Assembly (NCBI GenBank): GCA_020650975.1
Contig: JAIPMN010020266.1
Span: forward strand, 1 to 27,446
Source of the DNA: Apostichopus californicus
Lineage: Eukaryota > Echinodermata > Holothuroidea > Aspidochirotida > Stichopodidae
Direction of reading: 5' to 3'
Length of the DNA: 27,446 nucleotides
The first letter of the stretch is position 1. Every line of letters starts with the position of its first letter. The notes beneath the pieces are model-generated. The model had not been told where the DNA came from, searched no databases, and was given only the letters and a program-made list of their open reading frames with translations. This document shows positions 10,401-17,500 of this stretch, in pieces. A program made the position numbers and the translations under genes.

Positions 10401-13400
10401 TTTATTTAAATATTACTAATCCCCCCCCCCCAAGCAGGGACAAAATGTCAGTGATGCTAACTTTTAAGCATTTACATCAAAGAAGGCGACTTTCTTGGTA
10501 GAACAGCTGTATCAAAAAGTTAGATACTGTATAAACAATATATGTTTCCACCAAATATCCATATGAATTAAGAAATGGTAGAAAAAAAGTCAGCAGACAC
10601 CCTCTTATAGATGTATGTGGTGCATAGCCTTTCCATTAGACCATATGTAAGGTAGTCTTCCAATGACTGATTGGGCAGGGGGAAATAGCAGGGAAGGGGA
10701 TATCGGGGTAGGGGGATATCGGGGTAGGGGGATATCAGGGTAGGGGAAATATCAGGGTAGGGGAATATCAAGGTAGGGGGATATCAGGGTAGGGGGATAT
10801 TGGGAAGGGGATATCGAGAAGGGGATATCAGGGAAGGGGATATCTGGGAAGGGGATATCAGAGAAGGGGGATATCAGGGAAGGGGGAGGGGAGGTAGGAC
10901 TCCTCTCAGTGTGACCTTACCATCTGGTGCACCATCGCAGACCACCAAGTCGGCATGTTCCCCTTCAAAGTGGCTGACAATTTCACGTGCAGTTGACTCC
11001 TGAAAATGGGGGGAGGGGAGGGGAGAAGAATGAGATGGAAGGATTAATATTAAAGATGTGGCATTGAATATGCTGAGAAAAATGAATAGTAACTTAGAGA
11101 ATTAGAATACATAACCAAAACAGGTCAAAACAATAGACTTGCATCCTATTACAAGTTATTAATTTCATCCAGTTTGTTATTCCCTTAACTGTACACAGAG
11201 ATAAAAAGAATACCAATATTACAGATTGGTTAAAACAGAAAGTCTCAAAGTTAATCAAATCTTTGCCTCATTTTGTATTTTAAATTAAAGCAGCAAAAGG
11301 TGTAAATTTCTTTATAACTTTAAAGCAAGCGAGTGAATAAGATCAAAATCAAAATGATAACAGACTGGAGGGGGGGGTGGGGGGAGTGGGGAATTGCAGC
11401 AACTTTCTACATCACTCCTCACTGAACATATAGAAACCCTGGCATTTGTTCTGCTTACCTTTGTGATATCTCCCTGCATTTGAATGACACCGCGTAGAGG
11501 GGCCATAGCCTGAAGATCAATAGCTACAATTTTCACTTTAGAATCATCATCATCATCTCTGAAAAAAAGGCAATTAGATGAACACAGATCAGAATCTTGA
11601 CTGATTTTGCTATCATGAAATTGTTAACAAATTGTAGGTTGTCATAGTAATCTACAAGCAGGAAACAGTTTATTTCTGAAAACAATGATCACTTTCATTT
11701 GAGCTATTTTGTTTTAATTTCCATTTCTTTTTCCTGTATCTGTATCAGTAAGAAAAGAAATGACATACCTTAGCCGTCGACTCAGAACTTGACTCCAACT
11801 TCCAGGTGCGGCACAAAGGTCAACTGCTTTGGTAACGCCTAAAGCAAAGGACACAAAACACACACGCAGAATGATAAACTTTCCCTAATGAAAGATGACA
11901 CTCCAAGGAAGCTCTTAGAAACTATAACCAAGTAGTAATAACAATATTATTGTGGATTTATATATCGCAGATATATCCACGTATAACTGTGCCCAAGGTG
12001 CAAGACAATATTACCCTAGTCAATCAGATACTTCACATTACAACAGCATTATGCTATCATCTCATACCCTTAAGCAGACCTGTCAACCTGTTTGACCCCA
12101 AAGTAGGGAGAATAACATTTTTCAGGGCAAAAAGATAGGGAGAACAAGGGGAAAATAGGGAGGTTGGTAGTTTTCAACTGAAATGATATAAATACTCCTA
12201 AATAAGCAGTCTACTTATGCAATACAGTGAGAGAATCATCCAATCAGTGTTTCTTGTTGTAGTTCACAGCAGCTCTCTTCGCTTTCGACAGGGTTTCTTT
12301 AGTAGGCTTCCATTTGAAACAGGGAACAGTGGACTCTGGGTACTGTGACTTCATGGCTAGTATGCTAGATAAAGTCCCATCAAGCTTGAGACTTGACCGT
12401 CTGTGCGAACTACACTGAATAGCCTTTCCTGTTCAGCGTTACTGTGGGGAATTACTAATAATTTGTAAGCATAGGACTAACTGTTGGCTATTTTCAGAAA
12501 TGTCGCAAGTGATGAAACCAAGGGTTGAAATAAGCGGGCGCCCAGGCGCTATTCGCGCCCGCAAGCACTAAAATAGCGCCCCTGGACATGAAAATACAAT
12601 ACGCACGGGCGCTTCTTTGTCCGCAAATAAGCGCCCGCATACTCCTGTAAATATCAGCCTTACTATGCGCTGCACAGAAGCCTGAAACTACATTGCATGC
12701 TAGTGCTATATAGTAACTGCTAGCGATTTGATAAATCACTGATCGATCGAGTGCATGCATGCACAATAGAACTGGTGCACATGGTTTATATATCGCACAA
12801 CACCTGTACTGATACGTACGTACATGCCGTACTTGAATTTTGTTTCTCCTTTTTAGCTCCTGGTAGTGAGAAAATAGCTCCTGGTCCTACTGAAATTGCT
12901 GCGAACCAGGAGCCACTTTTTTAGAAAGTGGCTCCTGGTCCACAAATCCTTATTTCAACCCTTGGATGAAACATTAAAAAACCGGGAGAATAGAATATGA
13001 AACCGGGAGGCCGGGAGATTCGGGTAAAAACCGGGAGTCTCCAGGTAAAGCCGGGAGAGTTGACGGGTCTGCCTTAAGTCTAAATTTTAATCCAACTGAA
13101 GTACAGTAGATGCAGTCAAAGCACAGAGAATGAACATCATTATGACTGAACAAAAGAACATGACAGACCGAAAGAGTTATAAACTAAAAAACATAAAAGA
13201 AATCAAACTGATTCCACTTGTGGAACAGAAATGGGTGATACAATTATCCACCTGCTTTGTGGGGAGGGTGAGGGGAGGGGGAAGTGCCACCTGCGCTGTG
13301 GGGAGGGGGGAATTAAAATAAGCTTCTGCTAGCTTCTTAACTCTAGGGAAATAATCAACTAAACTATGCTATTTATATTAGGTATGTGTCCTACATATTT

Positions 13401-13557
13401 TAGGCTGAGATGATGGCCATGTATCTTTAACGGTACCTTTAAAGATGTCAAACTCTTCATTAATTTGTATCAATTTGAAAGCACTTCTTGCCCTCCATCC
13501 TTCCTCTTTGGCTAATCTGTAGTAGATGTCTCTTTTATCTTTAGAGGAACGTCCCAT
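4159..13557 (-). CDS. FTSJ1: FTSJ1/TRM7 tRNA 2'-O-ribose methyltransferase (spliced)
   Basis: SAM-dependent methyltransferase of the RrmJ/FtsJ family that, with a WD-repeat or THADA-like partner, methylates riboses 32 and 34 in the tRNA anticodon loop in the cytosol. Ten exons join as 13557-13437, 11838-11769, 11558-11459, 10999-10921, 9827-9775, 8248-8195, 7232-7130, 6967-6884, 5643-5540 and 4401-4159: 1011 bases, 336 residues, all GT-AG, against about 329 in human. Residues visible: opening [11 protein letters not shown]28 in SAFK; SAM motif [12 protein letters not shown] (46-57); AIDLQ (76-80); D119 in CDGAPD; K159 in [10 protein letters not shown]194 in RNSSIES. K28-D119-K159-E194 make the K-D-K-E catalytic tetrad, so the enzyme should be active. 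The start is fixed by family alignment and an in-frame-stop leader. Divergent from SEC62. Confidence 0.96.
4440..5376. other. FTSJ1 last intron, no extra feature
   Basis: AT-rich unique-looking intron between the last two FTSJ1 exons. I see no exon, RNA gene or clear repeat until the retrotransposon tail at 5377. Confidence 0.6.
5377..5460 (-). mobile_element. L2/CR1-like retrotransposon 3' tail
   Basis: On the minus strand it reads GTAAAGCGCTTTGAGCAGC, then GCGCTATATAAATATTACTT and an ATT-rich repeat tail, a 3'-end module common to non-LTR elements in marine invertebrates. Related modules occur at 6790-6855, 7806-7880 and 11935-12015. Confidence 0.55.
5540..5643 (-). CDS. FTSJ1: FTSJ1 exon, residues 222-256
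   Basis: Acceptor TTTTTCTCTGCAG, donor GTGATT. Encodes [19 protein letters not shown] then [16 protein letters not shown], matching the conserved FTSJ1 C-terminal segment. Confidence 0.94.
6487..6855 (+). mobile_element. 5'-truncated L2/CR1-like retrotransposon end
   Basis: 6487-6546 encodes [19 protein letters not shown] and a stop, matching the SFKSxLKTxLF ending of CR1/L2-type reverse transcriptase ORFs. A roughly 300-bp 3' UTR follows with a doubled GTATTTACTGTTTTAT, then TTGTAAAGCTC and GCGCTATATAAGATTTTATG, the same tail as at 5377. It lies antisense to FTSJ1 in an intron. The catalytic RT domain is absent, so it is a dead fragment. Confidence 0.6.
6884..6967 (-). CDS. FTSJ1: FTSJ1 exon, residues 194-222
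   Basis: Acceptor TTGCCTTGCAG, donor GTAAGT. Encodes [19 protein letters not shown] and PLLDHHY. Confidence 0.94.
7130..7232 (-). CDS. FTSJ1: FTSJ1 exon, residues 160-194
   Basis: Acceptor CCTTCCCAATAG, donor GTAAGT. Encodes [19 protein letters not shown] and then [11 protein letters not shown]; the catalytic E194 codon is split across the next junction. Confidence 0.95.
7390..7573. repeat. Tandem duplication of about 80 bp in an FTSJ1 intron
   Basis: TTTGTGTTCATATATCAAG...ATTCTGTGAATGTC...GAGAGAAAT at about 7393-7471 recurs at 7493-7569 with scattered substitutions and small indels. Unit offset is close to 100 bp. Confidence 0.8.
7806..7880 (-). repeat. Degenerate retrotransposon tail copy
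   Basis: AATATTCGTGGTTATAAC, GCATATCCACCCGGAAG and GTGCTCAAGGCAC align with the 11935-12015 copy, a more distant form of the 5377 tail. It sits inside the FTSJ1 intron spanning 7233-8194. Confidence 0.4.
8195..8248 (-). CDS. FTSJ1: FTSJ1 exon, residues 142-159
   Basis: Acceptor CTTCCATTAG, donor GTAGGT. Encodes [18 protein letters not shown]; the last codon is catalytic K159. Confidence 0.95.
8705..9470. repeat. Degenerate tandem array with X-box-like motifs
   Basis: Recurring unit GCAGTACAAA-TATTTCCGTTTGTTGCTAGGTAAC-AGATAATCCAGG-TTTATCA appears around 8728, 9128 and 9240, followed by looser TTTATCA/TGATAA inverted motifs to 9470. The 13-mers at 8750-8762, 9151-9163 and 9265-9277 resemble the RFX X-box; the last, GTTGCTAGGTAAC, fits the consensus fully. 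The hAT MITE at 8842-9123 splits the array. Confidence 0.6.
8842..9123. mobile_element. hAT-like MITE, 282 bp
   Basis: Terminal inverted repeats CAGGGATGTGCTCA (8842-8855) and, on the other strand, CAGGGATATGCTCA (9123-9110), 13 of 14 matching. Both ends are flanked by ATAAGC (8836-8841 and 9124-9129), a 6-bp direct repeat next to the ends; canonical hAT duplications are 8 bp. No transposase is encoded. It interrupts the degenerate tandem array at 8705-9470. Confidence 0.75.
9480..9731. repeat. Probable transposon relic with poly-G/poly-C tracts
   Basis: Contains GGGGGGGCGGTTGCC, CCCCCCCCTGG and ends CTGGCTACGAGCCTG, a terminus style common to invertebrate MITEs. No matching opposite end is visible, so it may be truncated. 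It ends 44 bp before an FTSJ1 exon. Confidence 0.35.
9775..9827 (-). CDS. FTSJ1: FTSJ1 exon, residues 124-141
   Basis: Acceptor ACGATTTCAG, donor GTAAGT. Encodes [18 protein letters not shown], a strongly conserved FtsJ-family segment that completes GAPDVTG. Confidence 0.95.
10675..10895. repeat. Minisatellite, 14-17 bp unit, G-rich
   Basis: About thirteen units. The first half reads GGATATCGGGGTAGGG or GGATATCAGGGTAGGG, the second half GGATATCAGGGAAGG, so two subfamilies sit side by side with the switch near 10800. GATATC is kept in most units. G-triplet runs on the + strand could form quadruplexes, making the FTSJ1 pre-mRNA C-rich here. It lies in the intron just past the donor at 10920. 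Confidence 0.92.
10921..10999 (-). CDS. FTSJ1: FTSJ1 exon, residues 98-124
   Basis: Acceptor CCATTTTCAG, donor GTAAGG. Encodes [14 protein letters not shown] and [11 protein letters not shown] with catalytic D119. A G-rich minisatellite starts about 25 bp into the following intron. Confidence 0.95.
11459..11558 (-). CDS. FTSJ1: FTSJ1 exon, residues 64-97
   Basis: Acceptor CCTTTTTTTCAG, donor GTAAGC. Begins with five GAT codons (Asp65-69), then [18 protein letters not shown] and GDITK. The poly-Asp run sits where vertebrate homologues have a Gly-rich loop; it is a surface-loop length change. Confidence 0.95.
11769..11838 (-). CDS. FTSJ1: FTSJ1 exon, residues 41-64
   Basis: Acceptor TTTGCTTTAG, donor GTATGT. 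Encodes [19 protein letters not shown], the glycine-bearing SAM-binding loop. Confidence 0.95.
11935..12015 (-). repeat. Retrotransposon tail copy
   Basis: AATATTATTGTGGATTTATA, TATCGCAGATATATCCAC and GTGCCCAAGGTGCAAGACAA parallel the 7806-7880 copy. It ends about 55 bp before the outer hAT-like element. Confidence 0.4.
12519..12964. mobile_element. Inner hAT MITE nested in the outer element
   Basis: Perfect 16-bp inverted ends CAAGGGTTGAAATAAG (12519-12534) and CTTATTTCAACCCTTG (12949-12964), flanked by a perfect 8-bp duplication GATGAAAC (12511-12518, 12965-12972), the hAT hallmark. The 446-bp body is GC-rich near the left end (GCGGGCGCCCAGGCGC) and has an internal hairpin at 12905-12939. 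No transposase. Identical ends and duplication suggest a fairly young insertion. Confidence 0.92.
12905..12939. repeat. Hairpin inside inner hAT MITE
   Basis: 15-bp perfect stem ACCAGGAGCCACTTT / AAAGTGGCTCCTGGT around loop TTTAG. The AGCTCCTGGT half-sequence recurs nearby at about 12855-12890, so the element carries subterminal repeats of this motif. Confidence 0.85.
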
Positions 13558-13608
13558 GGTGTAAGTGTAGGTTTCACCAAATGGAGTTTAACTTAAGTAG
13601 CTAAAGTA
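13437..13608 (-). CDS. FTSJ1: FTSJ1 first coding exon
   Basis: Acceptor CTTCCTTTACTACAG before 13608; 51 bases of 5' UTR; ATG at 13557; codes residues 1-41 ([10 protein letters not shown]...EEFDIFK plus a split Gly); donor GTACCG at 13436. Carries catalytic K28. Confidence 0.92.
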
Positions 13609-13737
13609 CTGTAGTAAAGGAAGAAAAAAGGAATAAGAAGAAAGTCACCTGGTAAATTACATAGCTATTAAAGATGACACTATGAATAATGTAAACATTG
13701 CAGCTAGGTATTGAGAATTTGACATCATAAAACTTTT

Positions 13738-14053
13738 CGTGACAACCTTGAAGTTCGCAGAACTAGTGCAAAATACAGTGATAAACGCCTGGTACCCACG
13801 CTAGAACTTAGCCGGTTTACGGAAGGAATGTGTCATGTAGCGTTTGTCAATGCTGAGGTTTTATTTCTTCATTGGCATCATAATTTTACTATACAAAGAA
13901 AGAAAAGTCCGTGCTTGCGTTCATCTGTCGTAATGCAGTTACGATATGATCATTTTCATTTTTTTTATGATCATTATTTTCGTGTCAATAGGCCCCACCT
14001 ATTTCGTGACAACCTTCAAGTTCGCAGAACTAGTGCAAATTCAGTGATAAACG
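13738..14053. repeat. 51-bp direct repeat in FTSJ1 leader intron
   Basis: CGTGACAACCTTGAAGTTCG...GTGATAAACGCC at 13738-13788 recurs at 14004-14053 with about three changes, 266 bp apart. CATGTAGCGTT also appears near both (about 13835 and 14070). No coding frame is shared. Confidence 0.85.
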
Positions 14054-14273
14054 CCATTCAGTGGTAAACGCCATGTAGCGTTGACAAGTGCAGTAAGCAT
14101 TATTTAGGCTTAGGCCTAGACCTACATCATGCATGTCTAACCGTGATTTTTCAATAAATGGAAGCTCATATCATCTTTCTGGATGTTTTACCTTCTTTTA
14201 TGAATCTAAAGATTACAATTCACATGTATGGTAGGCTCTATCTTTGCCATAAACATCAAAACTTTAAACTTAC

Positions 14274-14329
14274 AAACCAGTACTAGGTTTCTTGTTCAGT
14301 TCCTCGGTAAACAAGAAGCAAGACTCCAT
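14274..14329 (-). other. FTSJ1: FTSJ1 5' leader exon with upstream ORF start
   Basis: A strong donor (TT|GTAAGT, intron begins 14273) pairs with the strong acceptor at 13610-13609, removing a 665-bp leader intron. The exon holds ATG at 14329-14327, which opens a 23-codon frame beginning MESCFLFTEELNKKP; it crosses the splice and stops at TAA 13595-13593, 35 bases before the FTSJ1 ATG. The true 5' edge (transcription start) is not known and lies at or above 14329. The in-frame stop rules out an N-terminal extension of FTSJ1. Confidence 0.6.
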
Positions 14330-14464
14330 AGTAGTAATATAAGATGAATGCGTACGTGAAAATAAATTCGCTGACCCAAGTACTACGTCGCGAGTCGGCA
14401 GCTGTCAACAATTAAGTCTTAGTCAATTTCATCGTCTGCTGGATTGAAGCCCAATTTGACGATC
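14330..14464. promoter_or_regulatory. Candidate bidirectional FTSJ1/SEC62 promoter
   Basis: The 135 bp between the leader-exon ATG of FTSJ1 (minus) and the SEC62 ATG (plus) must hold the start sites and short 5' UTRs of both. It has a CpG-bearing core (GCGTACGTG, ACTACGTCGCGAGTCGG at about 14350-14397) and no TATA box I can see, as in housekeeping divergent promoters. Confidence 0.55.
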
Positions 14465-14500
14465 ATGTCAGAAAAAGCCGTTAGAAGGAAGAAGAAAAAG
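14465..14500 (+). CDS. SEC62: SEC62 exon 1
   Basis: ATG at 14465, twelve codons MSEKAVRRKKKK, donor AAG|GTACAT. The short basic start parallels the MAERRRHKKR opening of vertebrate SEC62, which supports this otherwise tiny exon; the basic region contacts SEC63 and the ribosome in mammals. Confidence 0.8.
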
Positions 14501-17500
14501 GTACATAGTAACTTGGAAGGAAAATTTGTTTGTACGATGTTAAGCTAGGCGTAGTGTGAAATACCGCATACTAATATTATTTACTTGGGATAGGCTACTG
14601 TGATGTACAGTAGTCGTACTGAGTCATAGCCTAAGATATGCCAGCTTAGTACTAGCTGTACAAATTATTAAGCAATAGTCGCTACAGTTTGCATAACGTT
14701 CGTTCATTATACTAATTCTATTAATACGGAAGACCTGACATTAACTACTGACTTAATTCATGCCTATAGTAGGCCTAGTGACAAAGTAAGTGGACTAAGC
14801 TTTAGCCTCACACAAGGATAGTATAAGTAATGTATTGTAAAAAATGTAACATTACCCCTATGAAGTATGATGATGTACTGTAGGCCTAGGTGTAAGTTTC
14901 TAGTTGTCATGGCTATAAGGCAGCCATTTTTAACCCAGGTTTTATCCACACAGTCTCAATGAAAATGGCTTAATTTATATAAATCAAGTCCCACATTGAG
15001 GCCTTTAGTTTTACCTTTTACCGGTCAGATTCTTCCATGAACTTGTTCAACATTATTATCTTTTTTCTTACAGCAGTAAAGTTGTTATGTTTAACTCAAA
15101 TTATTTTGAGAACAACACTTCACATCCCTTTCAATTTCAATGAATGAATTAATGATAGTAAAACATATCTTACACAATTATATACAGTATATTCAGGTGT
15201 TTTGTAATTCTCATATTAATAAACAACACTTCACATGTACCTCGTAGTTGCAACGATAATAAATGGAAGAATCCCACTGAGGAAACATGAAACTTCATCC
15301 GTTTTTTTTGGCAATCCCATGAATTCATTCTCAGGTAACTTCCAAGATTTATCCTGCACTGTCACATAGCATCAGTACCAAAATCAACCTAAACTTACAC
15401 CTCGGGCTGAATTATACCCCAATCAAATGATTGCTCCATGTTTGGCTATTCAGATTTAATATAAAATTGATATGAAAAATGTATTGCAGTAGTTACTCAG
15501 ACTGCAAAATTTTCACACTGATTTGACAGCATGAAACCATTGTATATATTTGCATTAAATTAAGACTTTGCACTTAATAGCTACAGTTTGTAACCTGATT
15601 TAAATGTTAGTTAGAAGTAATTACTGTAATTAATCAATTCTGTTATCATTTCCTGCCTGCATATTTGGACTGCAATGATCTCAAAATACCCAGACCTGAT
15701 TTACAAACTCTTGCAATTTAAAAAAAAAATACCAGCAACAATTGCCATGCTCTTTATAAGTTTGTAATAAATTAGAATAAAATTCCTCATTTGTGTGTGT
15801 GTGGACGGTTCCTAATTTATAGGAAACTGGTATGTTAGGATTTTATTTCCATGCCAACAATCATGTGACAGATGTATGTTTGTGTGAGCCAACAGAGCTC
15901 GTAGTGGGAAAAAACATGTGAGCTGTGGAGATGATGTAGAGTTCTATACAAAAATGTAGAAATGAATCCCCCCCCCCTTCTTCTTTGTAACATGCAGTTT
16001 GGATTGAGCTCTATACAATAGCTGTACATTAGTGTTTCATTGAAATGTTTTGTTAAGTACTGTAGTATAGTACAGTAAGCAGACCAACCCATACAGTGCC
16101 TCTCCTGATATATCTTCACAATCATCTCAGGTTTTTGGCATTTTTTGTTCCCTTCTTTTGTTTATTCAAGGATGATCAAGATGAAGGCAAACCTACAGAC
16201 GAAGAAACTGCCGTTGCAAAATACCTGCGTTTTAATTTGTCCACAAAGTCATGCAACTTTATGGGGAATAAAGTGGAATATTTTACAGGTACAGTACAGT
16301 ACAGTACAGTACAGTAGCCTGTAGGCCATTTACCTATACTTCAACATACTGCCCTTCAGTCTGTTTTCGTAAAATCTCACTCCAACCTTGTTTGTATTTG
16401 ATGAATGTGATAACAAAACTTCAAACACTTTGCATTCTATGATAGTAAAAATTGTTCAATCAGTGTCTGTGAATCTACAAGTCACTGCTCTGTTTTTATT
16501 TATTTATTATGATTATTTTTTTTTGTATGATGTTCATTTTCTTGTATTACTTTTGTGAGCTTTAGAACTGAGGTTCACAACAAGCATGGTTTAATTTAAT
16601 AATCATAATAATAACCAGGCAGTTTTTTTTTAGGACACTTACAGTAAGGGACTAGCATGTGGGAGGAGCCCGCAAGGGGTATGAATTACAACTTTCACGT
16701 CGGGTGGCTTCCAGTTCAACATTTTACGTCAAATATGGAAAATTTTCAATCTAGTCGTCATTTCATATGGGGAAACAGTAGATTGAAATTGAATGAAAAC
16801 CCACCTTACCATGAACAGGCTGGGGATTAAACCCCAAATCTGCCAGATTGCTAAGCCTTGTTCCCTTAAATGCCACCGCCTTTATCCACTTGGCCAAAGC
16901 ACCGGTTAAATGTTATACAAACATACAAGTGTATATTGTTTCTATACTGTGGTGTAAGTTGTGTCAAGGAAAGATTCAGTGAGATTCTGATTATTAGCAT
17001 ATGTTCCTACCGGAGTAATACAATATCCCAGATTACGAATTTGGGCTACTTATCGCTAAATGCGAGTACAAAAAACATGGCACTGGCATCTTTCTGCCCT
17101 TCTAACATTACAGATGGTTAAGTTGGTAACCAAATGTTCAATCAATTAATCAGCATGGTTTCTACATATCACTGCATATAGCAAATTGATAGCATCAGGC
17201 TGCTCTCAAATGTCTGTATAATATTCAACTGATGTGTGTGTGTTTTAAATCAGGAAAATGCCAGTGAGAATTTTATTTTAGCTGGTTGACTTTTTAAGCA
17301 CTCACATTTTTGAACAAGTTGCAAAAAAAATCCAGAATTCTAGGCCTGACCCTATCCTGAAATATCCTTTATTGAGAATGAAAGTTTATAAACATGTGTT
17401 TTTAATCTTAGCAAATCTTTTGTGAAACAATGTCATATTGTACATTTTGCAGGGTCAAAAGCAGTAGACTTTCTGCTGGACTCCAAATGGGCATCTGGGG

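Larger units (their letters stand above)
12075..13071. mobile_element. Outer hAT-like element, interrupted
   Basis: Ends CAGACCTGTCAAC (12075-12087) and, inverted, CAGACCCGTCAAC (13071-13059), one mismatch in 13. A direct repeat CCTTAAG touches both ends (12068-12074 and 13072-13078). The right part has repeated CCGGGAG motifs, the left part GGGAGA/GGGAGG relatives. Removing the inner element and one target duplication leaves about 543 bp with no transposase frame, so it is a non-autonomous copy. Confidence 0.8.

Noticed and set aside
10568..11003. Open frames through the minisatellite, and resemblance to a CRISPR array
   Set aside because: The frames only translate the 14-17 bp tandem units. 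There are no unique spacers between units, and this is an animal genome, so it is a minisatellite.
12494..12766. Minus-strand 90-codon frame
   Set aside because: It lies within the inner hAT MITE, is Ala/Cys-rich from the GC-rich palindromes, and resembles no known protein.
14271..14329. N-terminal coding extension of FTSJ1
   Set aside because: After splicing, the frame hits a stop before the conserved [10 protein letters not shown] start; it can only be an upstream ORF.
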